A stretch of DNA of 64,000 bases from Streptomyces sp. HUAS CB01 (GTDB lineage: Bacteria; Actinomycetota; Actinomycetes; Streptomycetales; Streptomycetaceae), in assembly GCF_030406905.1 (NCBI RefSeq), contig NZ_CP129137.1, positions 1,677,001 to 1,741,000 of the forward strand, in the 5' to 3' direction. The position numbers and the translations under genes are program-made. Each line of letters begins with the position of its first letter. The stretch's first letter is position 1. The notes below the pieces were generated by a model, which was given only the letters and a program-made list of their open reading frames with translations, was not told where the DNA came from and did no database searches. Shown piece after piece: positions 33,798-43,489 of this stretch.

Positions 33798-33799
33798 GG

Positions 33800-35251
33800 T
33801 CAGTGGCGGGGCCCGCGCCTCCACGGGCCCGTGACGGCGAGCGTGATGCCCGGCGTCTGGATGTTGGCGTACAGCGTGCGTCCGTCGGGTGAGAAGACCA
33901 CGCCGGTGAACTCGCTGTACTCCGGCTCCTCCTCGGTGCCGATGTTGAGCTCGTTGCGGGCGATCGGGTAGGTGCGGCCGCTCTCGGTCGCCCCGAACAG
34001 GTGCTGGAAGCCCTCGCCGTCCTCGGCGATGACGAGGCCGCCGTACGGGGAGACGGTGATGTTGTCCGGGCCGTCGAACGCGGCGTCGGCCGCGGGGTCC
34101 GGGTTCACACCGAGCAGCACCTTGAGGGTCAGGGTCCGGCGGCGCGGGTCGTAGAACCAGACCTGTCCGTCGTGGGGGCGGCCGGGGCTCTCCTCACGGG
34201 CGTACGAGGACACGATGTAGGTGCCGCCGTCGGCCCACCACATGCCTTCGAGCTTGCGCGCGCGGGTGACCGCGCCTTCGGCGAACTGCTTGCGCACGGG
34301 GACGGTCCGGGCGTCACGGTCGGGTACGTCGACCCAGTCCACGCCGTACACGGTCCCTGTCCTCGTGGCGCGGGAGAGGTCGTCCACGAAACGGCCCCCG
34401 GCGTCGTAGCACTTGGGCGCCTGGAGCACTCCGGCGCCCTCGGGGAGGTGGCGCAGCCTGCCGCGGCCGTGGTGGAAGCCGGCCGGCGGGACCCAGCGGT
34501 AGAACAGGCCGTTCGGACCGGATGCGTCCTCCGTCAGATAGGCGTGGCCGTGCCGGGTGTCGATGACGACGGCCTCGTGCTCGTACCGGCCGAAGGCCTT
34601 GATCGGGTGGGGACGACGGTTGGCGCGCCGGTCGTAGGGGTCGACCTCGAAGACGTACCCGTGGTCCTTGGTCATGCCGTTCTGACCGGCCCGGTCGGCG
34701 TTCTCCTCGCAGGTGAGCCAGGTGCCCCAAGGGGTCCGCCCACCGGCGCAGTTGGTGGAGGTGCCCGCGATGCCGACCCATGCGGCGGTGCGGCCGTCGC
34801 GGTGGGTCTCGACGACGGTGCAGCCGCCGGCGGCGGCGGGGTCGTAGACGAGGCCCTCGGTGAGCGGCACCGGGTACTTCCATTTCGCGCGGGGGCCCTT
34901 GAGCTCGTGGTTGACCACGAGGAGGGTGACGCCGCGAGGGCCCTCGAACGCGGCGGTGCCGTCGTGGTTGGACGGGGTGGACTCGCCCGTTTCGAGCGTC
35001 GTCACACCGCTGTGGGTGACGATCCGGTACGAGAAGCCGGCGGGGAGGGCGAGGATGCCCTCGGGGTCCGGTACGAGCGGCCCGTAGCCGTGCCGCACAC
35101 CGCCCGCGGCCGCTCCGGCGCCCTCCTCGACCCCCTCCTCGGCCGCGAGCGCCCCCGGCGCCGTGGCGAGTGCCCCGACGGCACCGGTGAGTGCCACGCC
35201 CGCGCCGGTGAGCGCGGACCGTGTGGTGAATTCCCTGCGGGTGAGGGGCAT
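33800..35251 (-). CDS. PhoX family (DUF839) secreted phosphatase-like protein
   Basis: The 483-residue protein starts with a Tat signal (LTRREFTTR, then an Ala/Gly-rich hydrophobic stretch to residue about 38 ending ALA). The body is a beta-propeller of the PhoX/DUF839 type: STPSNHDGTAAFEG, NHELKGP, WGTWLTCEENADRAG, and GFDNIT-like FDGPDNITVSP followed by the usual ATESG and FSPDGRTLYANIQTPG. PhoX enzymes are calcium/iron phosphatases folded before Tat export. Here several metal residues are recognisable, but activity is not proven. ATG at 35251 follows AGGAG. Confidence 0.87.
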   Translation of the reverse strand: MPLTRREFTTRSALTGAGVALTGAVGALATAPGALAAEEGVEEGAGAAAGGVRHGYGPLVPDPEGILALPAGFSYRIVTHSGVTTLETGESTPSNHDGTAAFEGPRGVTLLVVNHELKGPRAKWKYPVPLTEGLVYDPAAAGGCTVVETHRDGRTAAWVGIAGTSTNCAGGRTPWGTWLTCEENADRAGQNGMTKDHGYVFEVDPYDRRANRRPHPIKAFGRYEHEAVVIDTRHGHAYLTEDASGPNGLFYRWVPPAGFHHGRGRLRHLPEGAGVLQAPKCYDAGGRFVDDLSRATRTGTVYGVDWVDVPDRDARTVPVRKQFAEGAVTRARKLEGMWWADGGTYIVSSYAREESPGRPHDGQVWFYDPRRRTLTLKVLLGVNPDPAADAAFDGPDNITVSPYGGLVIAEDGEGFQHLFGATESGRTYPIARNELNIGTEEEPEYSEFTGVVFSPDGRTLYANIQTPGITLAVTGPWRRGPRH

Positions 35252-35485
35252 CGCAGTCTCCTGGGGACTCAGAGCTTCGGCAGGCGGGACTCCGGCACTG
35301 CCGACGACACGCTCCCGCCCACGGACGAACGCCAGTTGAAGTCCACGAGACATCTCGCCGCCTCGGGACGCCACGCAGGGACCGTTCCCCACCGGCCGGC
35401 CGCACACGGACGCACCACGCCACCACGGGCGCGGCGCGGACGAGTTGTCGGACTCGGCGCGGACGGAGTCGGCGCGGACGTGGTC
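35252..35485. other. Intergenic region with a 15-bp direct repeat
   Basis: No gene is supported in these 234 bases. TCGGCGCGGACGGAG at 35454-35468 is followed directly by a near-copy at 35469-35483. The PhoX promoter should lie at 35260-35400. Confidence 0.4.
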
Positions 35486-36943
35486 TCAGCCCTGGGAGCG
35501 GGCCTTGAACGCCGCCTTGCGGGCGTCCTTCGCGGTCTTCTTGTCGGGGTGGAGGCGGCCCATCGCCTCGAGGACGTCGACCGTCGCCGGGTGGTCGACG
35601 CGCCAGACCGCGTCGAAGAAGCCACCGTGCTGACCCGCGAGGCCCACGATCAGGTCCTGCAGTTCCGCCAGGTCTCCCTCGGCGTCGAGCTGGGCCGCGA
35701 TGGTGTCGACGGCGAGCCAGAAGACCATGGCCTCCGGTGGCGGCGGTACGTCCTGTGCCCCGTGCTCGGCGAGCCAGACACGGGCGAGGCCGCCGAGTTC
35801 GCGGTCGTCCAGGACGTCCCGGACCGCCGGCTCCGCCTCCGGGCCGGCGAGTGCGAGTGCCTGCTGGCAGCGCAGGCGGCGCAGCGGCGCGCCGGGGTCG
35901 GTGCCGCGCGCGGCGGCCAGCAGCTCACGGGCGGCCTGCAGCGGGGCACGCGCGCCGAGCCACTGCGCGGTCTCCGCCTGGGCCGCCCCGTCGGGGTAGT
36001 ACGCCACGCCGTCGAGCAGCGCGTCCGCGTCCTTGTCGGCGAGATCGCCGACGGCCGGCACCGACTCCCCGCTCTCGACCAGCCGGTTCCTGACCCCGTA
36101 CAGCCCGAGCGGGGTGAGCTTCACCAGCCCGTAGCGCGAGACGTCCTCCTCCACGGCGGGCAGCGCCGCCCCGGCGGCCTCCTCGACCATCAGCGCCTCG
36201 TCGACCGGCCGGTACTCCACGAGCCCGATCGGCTCCAGCAGACGGAACTGGTCGTCCAGACGCATCATCGCGTCGGAGACCTGCTCCAGCACGGCGTCCG
36301 TGGGCTCCCGCATGTCGTCGGGCACGATCATCGACGCGGCCAGGGCCGGCAGCGGAACCTGTCCTTCCTCCGCCGCCGCGGCCTCACCGACCGTCAACAG
36401 GAACAGATTGCCGAGGACCCCGTCGAGGAACTCCGTCTCCGCCTCGGGATCCCATCCGAGCGCGTCGAAGTCGATCTCGCCGTCGGGGCCGATGATCGCG
36501 TCCGGATCCTGCAGCACGGGTGCGATGGCGTCGGCGAAGACCGCGTCGAAGGCGTCCTGCCAGAGCGCGAGCACGTCCTGCGGACTGCCGCCGGTGACCA
36601 GCGGCAGCGCGCCCCCGGCGGTGGCCGTGCCGTACTCGGCGTCGTCGTCCTCGGGGTCGGTGACCTCGACGAGCCCGGTGTCCACCGCGATCCGCCACGC
36701 CTCGCTCGCGTACGCGCGGCCGTCCTCGTCCGAGGGCAGCCCCAGCACCTCGGCCGCCGGGGCGAGTTGCTCGTCGACGAGCTCACCGCCCGCGCCGACC
36801 CTGGTCTCCGGTCCGGCCCAGCGAGCCAGCCGCACGGCCCGGGCGAGCAGGGGGGTGCCGAGCGCGTCCCGGGCCAGTTCCGCTTCCGAGTGCAGTCGCA
36901 CGGGCGGCAGGGCACGGCGTCCGGCGGGGCGGTCTCCTGACAT
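35486..36943 (-). CDS. Conserved hypothetical protein, acidic and mostly helical
   Basis: The 485-residue cytoplasmic protein has no signal peptide or membrane segment. It is rich in Ala, Leu, Asp and Glu and looks largely alpha-helical. A winged-helix-like region (YGLVKLTPLGLYGVRNRLVE) lies near residue 290, followed by repeating helical pairs that resemble HEAT-like scaffolds. The C-terminal tail is basic (DKKTAKDARKAAFKARSQG). No family was recognised and no function is proposed. ATG at 36943 follows GAGGAGAG. Confidence 0.75.
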   Translation of the reverse strand: MSGDRPAGRRALPPVRLHSEAELARDALGTPLLARAVRLARWAGPETRVGAGGELVDEQLAPAAEVLGLPSDEDGRAYASEAWRIAVDTGLVEVTDPEDDDAEYGTATAGGALPLVTGGSPQDVLALWQDAFDAVFADAIAPVLQDPDAIIGPDGEIDFDALGWDPEAETEFLDGVLGNLFLLTVGEAAAAEEGQVPLPALAASMIVPDDMREPTDAVLEQVSDAMMRLDDQFRLLEPIGLVEYRPVDEALMVEEAAGAALPAVEEDVSRYGLVKLTPLGLYGVRNRLVESGESVPAVGDLADKDADALLDGVAYYPDGAAQAETAQWLGARAPLQAARELLAAARGTDPGAPLRRLRCQQALALAGPEAEPAVRDVLDDRELGGLARVWLAEHGAQDVPPPPEAMVFWLAVDTIAAQLDAEGDLAELQDLIVGLAGQHGGFFDAVWRVDHPATVDVLEAMGRLHPDKKTAKDARKAAFKARSQG

Positions 36944-37059
36944 CTGGGGGCTCTCCTCGGCTGTGGGCGTTGCGGCGCGTGGCGGCCCCCAGCGTAGACG
37001 CAATTCGCCCGATGCCTTCCGATTCATGTACCCGTCAACCCCCGTACACCCGGCACCTC

Positions 37060-37088
37060 TTGACAAGTCACGCATCCACACAAGACAT
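37060..37088 (+). promoter_or_regulatory. Possible promoter of the secreted nuclease gene
   Basis: TTGACA (37060-37065) is followed 17 bases later by AGACAT. The first box is a perfect consensus, the second is poor. It lies about 70 bases before the start codon in a less GC-rich region. Confidence 0.4.
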
Positions 37089-37154
37089 TGACGCGCGTAG
37101 ATCCATCAGTGGTCCCAAAATGCCACCCCTCAACCCTCACACCGGAGTTCCCTG

Positions 37155-38999
37155 ATGCCATCCATACCGAGATCTGCCGCCGTCGCAGCCGTCGTGGCCT
37201 CCGCACTGGCCGCCGGTCTGCTCGCCGGTTCCTCCTCGGCCGCCGCCGATGCCGAGAACGCGGACGCGGACGTCCGCATTCACGACATCCAGGGCACGAC
37301 CCGTACGTCCCCGCTCGTCGGCCGGCAGGTCGCGGACGTCGAGGGCATCGTCATCGGTGTCCGCACCTACGGCTCCTCGCGCGGCTTCTGGATCCAGGAC
37401 GCCCAGGCCGACGCCGACCCCGCCACCAGCGAGGGCCTCTTCGTGTTCACGAGCTCCACGCCGACGGTCGCCACCGGCGACGCGGTCAAGGTCTCGGGCA
37501 CGGTCGGCGAGTTCGTCCCCGGCGGCCTCAACTCCGGCAACCAGTCGATCACCCAGATCTCCAAGCCGGCCGTCACCGTGGTCTCCTCGGGCAACGCGCT
37601 GCCCGCGCCGGTGACGATCACCGCCCGGTCCGTGCCGTCGGCGTACGCGCCCGAGGGCGACCCGGCGGCCGGGAACAGCATCAACGCGCTGCCGCTGCGG
37701 CCCCGCTCGTACGCCCTGGACTACTACGAGTCCCTGGAGGGCAGCAACGTCCGGATCGGCACCTCGCGCGTCGTCGGTGCCACCGACCCGTACTCGGAGC
37801 TGTGGGTCACGGTGAAGCCGTGGGAGAACCCGACCGTGCGCGGCGGCGCCCGCTACGGCTCGTACACCTCCCAGAACACCGGCCGCCTCCAGATCCAGTC
37901 GCTGGTGCCGGTCGCCCAGCAGCCGTTCCCGAAGGCGAACGTCGGCGACGTGCTCTCCGGTACGACCGAGGGCCCGCTGGACTTCAACCAGTTCGGCGGG
38001 TACACCCTCACGGCCCGCACCCTCGGCACGGTGCAGGACCGCGGTCTGGAGCGCGAGAGCGCCCGCCAGGAGCGCCGCGGCGAACTGTCCGTGGCCACGT
38101 ACAACGTGGAGAACCTGGACCCGTCGGACCCCCAGGAGAAGTTCGACGCCCTGGCCCGCGCCGTCGTCGACAACCTCGCGACGCCCGACATCATCGCCCT
38201 GGAGGAGATCCAGGACAACACGGGCGCGAAGAACGACGGCGTGGTCGCCGCGGACCAGACCGTCCGCAAGTTCACGGAGGCGATCGTCGCCGCCGGCGGT
38301 CCGGCGTACGACTTCCGCTCGGTCGACCCCGAGGACAACAAGGACGGCGGCGAGCCCGGCGGCAACATCCGCCAGGTGTTCCTCTTCAACCCGGAGCGCG
38401 TCTCCTTCACCGACCGCGCGGGCGGCACGGCGACCGCCGCGACCGCCGTCGTCCGGGAGAAGGGCCGCGCCGCGCTCACCCTCTCCCCCGGCCGGGTCGA
38501 CCCGGCGAACGCCGCCTGGGAGAACAGCCGCAAGCCGCTCGCGGGAGAGTTCGTCTTCCGCGGCCGCACGGTGTTCGTCATCGCCAACCACTTCGGCTCG
38601 AAGGGCGGTGACGAGGGCCTGACGTCGCACCACCAGCCGCCGGCCCGCTCCTCCGAGGCCAAGCGCCTCCTGCAGGCGCAGACCGTGAACGTCTTCGTGA
38701 AGGACATCCTGAAGGCCCAGCGCAACGCGGACGTGGTCGTGCTCGGGGACATCAACGACTTCGAGTTCTCGGAGACCACGAAGGCGCTGACGGCCGGCGG
38801 TGCGCTGTACCCGGCCATCAAGTCGCTGCCTCGCGCGGAGCGTTACTCGTACGTGTACCAGGGCAACAGCCAGGTGCTCGACCAGATCCTGACCAGCCCG
38901 TCGATCGACGACTTCAGCTACGACAGCGTCCACATCAACGCGGAGTTCGCCGACCAGAACAGCGATCACGACCCGCAGGTGCTGCGCTTCCGCCCGTAG
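37155..38999 (+). CDS. Secreted ExeM/NucH family endonuclease
   Basis: The 614-residue exported protein has a signal peptide (residues 1-33, ending SSSAAADA), an OB-fold-like domain (VADVEGIVIGVRTYGSSRGFWIQDAQAD) and a C-terminal endonuclease/exonuclease/phosphatase domain. The latter contains ATYNVENLDP, IIALEEIQDN, FVIANHFGSKG, VVLGDINDFE and the final SDHDPQVLRF, which carry the metal-binding Asn, Glu, His and Asp residues. It should degrade extracellular DNA. All catalytic motifs are intact. Confidence 0.92.
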   Translation: MPSIPRSAAVAAVVASALAAGLLAGSSSAAADAENADADVRIHDIQGTTRTSPLVGRQVADVEGIVIGVRTYGSSRGFWIQDAQADADPATSEGLFVFTSSTPTVATGDAVKVSGTVGEFVPGGLNSGNQSITQISKPAVTVVSSGNALPAPVTITARSVPSAYAPEGDPAAGNSINALPLRPRSYALDYYESLEGSNVRIGTSRVVGATDPYSELWVTVKPWENPTVRGGARYGSYTSQNTGRLQIQSLVPVAQQPFPKANVGDVLSGTTEGPLDFNQFGGYTLTARTLGTVQDRGLERESARQERRGELSVATYNVENLDPSDPQEKFDALARAVVDNLATPDIIALEEIQDNTGAKNDGVVAADQTVRKFTEAIVAAGGPAYDFRSVDPEDNKDGGEPGGNIRQVFLFNPERVSFTDRAGGTATAATAVVREKGRAALTLSPGRVDPANAAWENSRKPLAGEFVFRGRTVFVIANHFGSKGGDEGLTSHHQPPARSSEAKRLLQAQTVNVFVKDILKAQRNADVVVLGDINDFEFSETTKALTAGGALYPAIKSLPRAERYSYVYQGNSQVLDQILTSPSIDDFSYDSVHINAEFADQNSDHDPQVLRFRP

Positions 39000-39062
39000 G
39001 GGCGGAGCCGCTGGCGTGACCGCTCGGGCGCCCGTGGCCGGGCCGGCACCGGCGCGGCGCGG

Positions 39063-39830
39063 TCAGCCTCGGCGGTCCAGGACGCCCGCGCCCAGGGAGA
39101 GCGCGGGCGTCCAGCGCGTCACACGGCTGCTTGTGAGGCCCGGGTGGTTCCGGACCCGTTCCCACTGTTCGGTGGCGGAGCCGACCCCGTCGCCGGGGGC
39201 CTCCAGCGCCTCCCGGTGCGCCCGCTCGCTCTCCCACTCGGCGTAGTCGAGGACGCGGGGGCCGTCCGTGGCGAGGTGGAAGTGGGCGGAGATCCCGCCG
39301 GGGTGCGCCTGCGGATCGCTGTCGATCGCGGCGAACACCGCGTCGACCCAGGCGCGTCGGCGCTCGGGGTCCGGGCCGTCGAAGTCGATCTCCACGACGA
39401 CGACACGGCCCGGCTCCCTGCCGTCGCCGTCGGCGCGCCCGCTGCGGTAGAGCTCGTACGAGTGGAGTCCCTGCCGTTCGATGCCCGGGACGGCGGCGTC
39501 GATCTCGGCGTTGCGGCCGGCCCGCGCGGTGCGGACGAAGTCCCGGTAGGCGTCCTCCCCGGTCCACTGCGAGTAGTGGAGCAGGCGGGTTCCGTCGGAG
39601 CTCGTGTGGACGTGGTAGGAGAGCGGGGCGCCGCCGGGGCGTGCGCGCCGCCGCCAGGCACGCGCGACGGCCTCGACGGCGGCCCGCTGCCGCGCGGGCG
39701 TGCCCACGTACCAGGTCCCGACCTTGACGACGCCGACGTCGGGACGGTCGAACCGGGGTGGGACCGGGCGGGAGGCATCGGCCCGGGGCGGGCGGGAGGC
39801 ATCGGCTCGGCTGGGAAATTGCCTGGTCAT
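39063..39830 (-). CDS. Protein with two antibiotic biosynthesis monooxygenase-like domains
   Basis: The 255-residue protein has two copies of a ferredoxin-like ABM domain. The first contains VGTWYVGTPARQRAAVEAV and LLHYSQWTGEDAYRDFV; the second VVVVEIDFDGPDPERRRAWVDAVF and VLDYAEWESERAHREAL. It may be a cofactor-free oxygenase or a binding protein. The first 25 residues contain a tandem RADASRP repeat and are likely disordered. No pathway neighbours are evident. Confidence 0.75.
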   Translation of the reverse strand: MTRQFPSRADASRPPRADASRPVPPRFDRPDVGVVKVGTWYVGTPARQRAAVEAVARAWRRRARPGGAPLSYHVHTSSDGTRLLHYSQWTGEDAYRDFVRTARAGRNAEIDAAVPGIERQGLHSYELYRSGRADGDGREPGRVVVVEIDFDGPDPERRRAWVDAVFAAIDSDPQAHPGGISAHFHLATDGPRVLDYAEWESERAHREALEAPGDGVGSATEQWERVRNHPGLTSSRVTRWTPALSLGAGVLDRRG

Positions 39831-40031
39831 GGCAGTCCTCCGGAAAGGGTCGATTCCTCGGCAGCCAGACTCGGACGTGAACCCTGGTCGAGGTCATCCC
39901 CGAAATCCCCCAGCACGCGCTTCCCACCGTGACGGTCACCTCGCACTCGAAAGACCCTTCAGCAAAGCTTCCTTTTACTCCCAAGCAAAACTAAGTAGAC
40001 CTTCACAGTCGGCCGGACGGACACTTCGGGC

Positions 40032-41006
40032 ATGACGACGCCACGCCCCCGGCCGCGCCCGTTCGGCCGTGCCCTCTGCGCGATGATCACGCCCTTCACC
40101 GCCGACGGCGCCTTCGACCCGGACGGCGCGCAGCAGCTGGCCGCCCACCTGGTGGCCGAAGGCTGCGACGGGCTGGTGCTGAACGGCACCACCGGTGAGT
40201 CGCCCACCACCACGGACGCCGAGAAGACCGCGCTCGTGCGCGCCGTGCGCGAGGCCGTGGGTGATCGGGCGGCCGTCGTCGCCGGTGTCGGCAGCGCGAG
40301 CACCCGGCACACCGTCGAGCTGGCCCGGGCCGCGGAGAACGCCGGGGCGGACGGGCTGCTGGTGGTCACCCCGTACTACAGCAGGCCACCGCAGGACGCC
40401 CTCGCCGACCACTTCCGGCGGGTCGCCGACGCGGTGGGCGTTCCGCTGATGCTGTACGACATCCCGGGCCGCACCGGCACCCGCATCGAGCCGGACACCC
40501 TGATGCGTGTGTCCGCGCACCCGCGGATCGTGGCCGTGAAGGACTGCGCGTACGACCTGCTCGGCAGCACCAAGGTGATCGCCCGGACCTCGCTCGCGTA
40601 CTACTCGGGCTGCGAGGAGACCAACCTCCCGCTCTACGCGGTGGGCGCCGCCGGGTTCGTCAGCACCGTCGCGAACGCCGCCCCCCGCCCCGTGCGGGCC
40701 GTCCTCGACGCCTTCGACGCGGGCCGGACGGCGGAGGCCACCGCGATGAACCAGCTCACGCTGCCGCTCGCCGAGCTGATGATGGCGTCGGGGCTGCCGG
40801 GCACCGTGACCGCGAAGGCCCTGCTCGGGGCGATCGGACTGCCGGCCGGACCGGTGAGGGAACCGCTGCGGCCCGCCGGCCGCGAGACGGCGGACGGGCT
40901 GCTCGCGGCGTACGAGGAACTGGCCCGGCTGTACCCGGCTGCGCCACGGGCCCCGCAGTCCGCGGCGGTCCTGGCGGGCCTCGGCGCGGCTCAGTCGTGG
41001 ACGTAG
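40032..41006 (+). CDS. dapA: 4-hydroxy-tetrahydrodipicolinate synthase
   Basis: The 324-residue class I aldolase condenses pyruvate with aspartate semialdehyde, the first step of lysine/DAP synthesis. GTTGESPTTT binds pyruvate, the catalytic Tyr is in VTPYYSRPPQD, and the Schiff-base lysine in IVAVKDCAYD near residue 168. dapD is 325 bases beyond in opposite orientation, supporting a lysine role. The C-terminus overlaps a convergent small secreted-protein gene by 16 bases. Confidence 0.9.
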   Translation: MTTPRPRPRPFGRALCAMITPFTADGAFDPDGAQQLAAHLVAEGCDGLVLNGTTGESPTTTDAEKTALVRAVREAVGDRAAVVAGVGSASTRHTVELARAAENAGADGLLVVTPYYSRPPQDALADHFRRVADAVGVPLMLYDIPGRTGTRIEPDTLMRVSAHPRIVAVKDCAYDLLGSTKVIARTSLAYYSGCEETNLPLYAVGAAGFVSTVANAAPRPVRAVLDAFDAGRTAEATAMNQLTLPLAELMMASGLPGTVTAKALLGAIGLPAGPVREPLRPAGRETADGLLAAYEELARLYPAAPRAPQSAAVLAGLGAAQSWT

Positions 41007-41191
41007 GTCGTACCGAGGACCGCCGCGTGTTCCAGGACGTCCTCGAGCGGGTCGTCGATCTGGCCGGTCGAGACCAGCGCCACCACCGGGGCGTTGTGCG
41101 AGTCGCTGTGGGTCTCGTCGGCGTGCGCGAGGCCGCACGGGCCCGCCACGGTCAGCAGCAGCGCTCCGAGCACGGCCGGCCTGGTCTTCAT
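40991..41191 (-). CDS. Small secreted protein (66 residues)
   Basis: ATG at 41191 follows GCGAGGA and gives a clear signal peptide (MKTRPAVLGALLLTVAGPCGLAHA) with a cut after AHA. The mature peptide is about 42 residues, acidic, with no cysteine: DETHSDSHNAPVVALV leads to a VSTGQIDDPLEDVLEHAAVLG segment. The hydrophobic APVVALVSTG and C-terminal LGTTYVHD suggest a beta-prone peptide. No family was recognised. Its 3' end overlaps dapA by 16 bases. Confidence 0.72.
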   Translation of the reverse strand: MKTRPAVLGALLLTVAGPCGLAHADETHSDSHNAPVVALVSTGQIDDPLEDVLEHAAVLGTTYVHD

Positions 41192-41330
41192 GTCGTTTCC
41201 TCGCCTTGGCATCTCGTCCGACTCCACGGTCACCTGTTCATCCGTCCGACGGCGCCGGAGGTCACGCGGAGTCACACGAAAGCGTCGGCGGCCCCGGGGA
41301 GCGGACCTCCGTTCCCCGGGGCGGCGGGCC

Positions 41331-42332
41331 TCAGTTGTGGCTGTGGAGCACCTCGTTGAGGCCGCCCCAGACCGCGTTGTTCGGGCGGGCCTCGACGGCA
41401 CCGGTCACGGAGTTGCGCCGGAAGAGGATGTTCGAGGCGCCGGAGAGCTCACGGGCCTTGACGATCTGCCCGTCGGGCATGGTGACGCGGGTGCCCGCGG
41501 TGACGTACAGGCCGGCCTCGACGACGCACTCGTCGCCGAGCGCGATCCCGACGCCCGCCTCGGCACCGATGAGGCAGCGCTCGCCGACGGAGATGATGAC
41601 GTTGCCGCCGCCGGAGAGGGTGCCCATGGTGGAGGCACCGCCGCCGATGTCGGAGCCGTCGCCGATCACGACGCCCGCGGAGATACGGCCTTCGACCATG
41701 GAGGTGCCCAGGGTGCCCGCGTTGAAGTTGACGAAGCCCTCGTGCATGACCGTGGTGCCCTCGGCGAGGTGCGCGCCGAGCCGGACGCGGTCGGCGTCGG
41801 CGATGCGGACGCCCTTGGGTGCGACGTAGTCCGTCATGCGCGGGAACTTGTCGATCGAGGTGACCTGGAGGTGGAGGCCCTCGGCGCGGGCGTTCAGCCG
41901 CACCCGCTCGACGTTGTCCACGGCGACCGGGCCGAGAGAGGTCCAGGCGACGTTGGCGAGCAGGCCGAAGACCCCGTCGAGGCTCTGGCCGTGCGGCCGC
42001 ACGAGCCGGTGCGAGAGCAGGTGGAGGCGCAGATAGGCGTCGTGCGCGTCGATCGGCTTCTCGTCGAGGGAGGCGATGACCGTACGGACGGCGACGATCT
42101 CGACCTCGCGCCGGGCGTCCACACCGACGGCCCTGGCGGCGCCTTCACCGAGCAGGTTGACCGCCTGGTCGGGGGTGAGCCGCTCGGTCCCGGCCGGGCC
42201 GGGCTCGGCGGAGAGTTCGGGGGCGGGGAACCAGGTGTCGAGCACGGTGCCGTCGCCGGCGATGGTGGCGAGGCCGGCGGCGACGGCGCCGGTGGGGCGA
42301 GGTGCGGTGGTGCTGTCGGGCGAGTCAGTCAT
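41331..42332 (-). CDS. dapD: 2,3,4,5-tetrahydropyridine-2,6-dicarboxylate N-succinyltransferase
   Basis: The 333-residue acyltransferase uses succinyl-CoA in the succinylase branch of lysine/DAP synthesis. The C-terminal half is a left-handed beta helix with hexapeptide repeats; [35 protein letters not shown] is the active-site region of the actinobacterial type. Start is ATG with no close neighbour upstream on the strand. Confidence 0.95.
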   Translation of the reverse strand: MTDSPDSTTAPRPTGAVAAGLATIAGDGTVLDTWFPAPELSAEPGPAGTERLTPDQAVNLLGEGAARAVGVDARREVEIVAVRTVIASLDEKPIDAHDAYLRLHLLSHRLVRPHGQSLDGVFGLLANVAWTSLGPVAVDNVERVRLNARAEGLHLQVTSIDKFPRMTDYVAPKGVRIADADRVRLGAHLAEGTTVMHEGFVNFNAGTLGTSMVEGRISAGVVIGDGSDIGGGASTMGTLSGGGNVIISVGERCLIGAEAGVGIALGDECVVEAGLYVTAGTRVTMPDGQIVKARELSGASNILFRRNSVTGAVEARPNNAVWGGLNEVLHSHN

Positions 42333-42487
42333 GAGGAGAACCTAACCGGCGGGGGCGGGCGGGGGCGAACCGGTCTCAGGTGCCGGTCCGGGCGGTCGGG
42401 CCCGCCCGCCCGGCAGGTCAGGGCCGCACTCCCGGCCGGTCGACGACACCGGTACCGGGTCTGATGCCGGTCCGATCCCGCTCCGGG

Positions 42488-43159
42488 TCACGTCCCCGGC
42501 CGGCCGGAGGGCGCGGACGGGTTCACGGAGGCCGGCCGGTTGCCGCCGTCCTCGCCGGGGTTCCCGCCCGGAAGCCCGCCCTCGCCGGAGAGTTCTCCGG
42601 GGGGCGCACCCGCACCCGCACCCGCGGACAGGATCCGCGTCAGCATCTCGCGCGCGTACTCCTCGTCGTAGGGGGTGTCCGTGAGCAGGACCTGGAGGCA
42701 GATCCCGTCCATGAGGGCCACCAGGGCCCGGGCCGTCACCGGGTCGCTGCGGCGGGCGAGCACCTCGGTGACGCCGTCGGTCCATTCCGCCGCCACGGGG
42801 CGCAGCGCGGGGCGGCGCAGGGCGGCGAGATAGAGCTCGTACTCCAGCTCCACCCCGCTCCGTTCGCGCCCGAGCCACTCCCCCATCAGCCGGGCCAGGT
42901 CCCCGGCCGGATCCCTGTCGGCGTCCGCGAGGACGCCGCTGTCCCGGACGGCGGCCGCGAAGCCCTCGTTGGCCTGACGCAGCGCGGCGACCAGGAGTTC
43001 GTCGAGCGAGGCGAAGTGGTACGTCGTCGATCCGAGCGGCACGTCGGCCTCGGCGGCGACCGTGCGGTGGCTCAGCCCGGCGATGCCGTCGCGGCCGACG
43101 ACCCGGATCGCGGCGTCGATGATGCGCTGGCGCCGTCCGGGGTCGTACCGGCGCGCCAT
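42488..43159 (-). CDS. TetR family transcriptional regulator
   Basis: The 223-residue protein has an N-terminal TetR helix-turn-helix (IIDAAIRVVGRDGIAGLSHRTVAAEADVPLGSTTYHF, residues about 12-48) and a helical ligand domain. The last 40 residues are Gly/Pro-rich and disordered. The ATG shares one base with the upstream SMR stop, so regulator and pump are co-transcribed and probably autoregulated. Confidence 0.88.
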   Translation of the reverse strand: MARRYDPGRRQRIIDAAIRVVGRDGIAGLSHRTVAAEADVPLGSTTYHFASLDELLVAALRQANEGFAAAVRDSGVLADADRDPAGDLARLMGEWLGRERSGVELEYELYLAALRRPALRPVAAEWTDGVTEVLARRSDPVTARALVALMDGICLQVLLTDTPYDEEYAREMLTRILSAGAGAGAPPGELSGEGGLPGGNPGEDGGNRPASVNPSAPSGRPGT

Positions 43160-43479
43160 CAGTGCGCGCCGCCGAGGTTCAGCACGACGACGCCGGCGAC
43201 GACCAGGGCGATCCCGACGATCCTCACGAGGCTGGTGGACTCGTTCAGGAACACCATGCCGATCGCCGCGACGGCGGCGGTCCCGACGCCCGCCCAGATC
43301 GCGTACGCCGTGCCGACCGAGAGCGTCTTCAGCGTCTGCGCCAGCAGTGCGAAGGCGATCAGGTACCCGATGACGGTGGCCAGCGAGGGCCAGAACCGGG
43401 TGAAGCCCTCGCTGTACTTCATCGCCGTGGTGCCGGCGACCTCGGCCGCGATCGCCGCGGCGAGCAGTCCGTACGCCAT
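43159..43479 (-). CDS. Small multidrug resistance (SMR/EmrE-type) efflux protein
   Basis: A 106-residue, four-helix membrane protein with the key glutamate of helix 1 in AAAIAAEVAGTTAMKYSEGF (Glu about 13) and the conserved AYAIWAGVGTAAVAAIG and GIALVVAGVVVLN helices. It exports cationic drugs or polyamines by proton antiport. ATG at 43479 restores the family N-terminus. Co-transcribed with its TetR gene. Confidence 0.92.
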   Translation of the reverse strand: MAYGLLAAAIAAEVAGTTAMKYSEGFTRFWPSLATVIGYLIAFALLAQTLKTLSVGTAYAIWAGVGTAAVAAIGMVFLNESTSLVRIVGIALVVAGVVVLNLGGAH

Positions 43480-43489
43480 GCGTACGACT

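Noticed and set aside
37034..37050. PHO box upstream of the secreted nuclease (GTCAACC and GTACACC)
   Set aside because: The two half-sites are 10, not 11, bases apart and each has a mismatch to GTTCACC. Too weak to call.
40032..41006. dapA copy read as another KdgD or sugar-acid aldolase
   Set aside because: The GTTGESPTTT and VTPYYSRPP motifs and the nearby dapD fit dihydrodipicolinate synthase; the KdgD-type motifs seen at 27.9 kb are absent.
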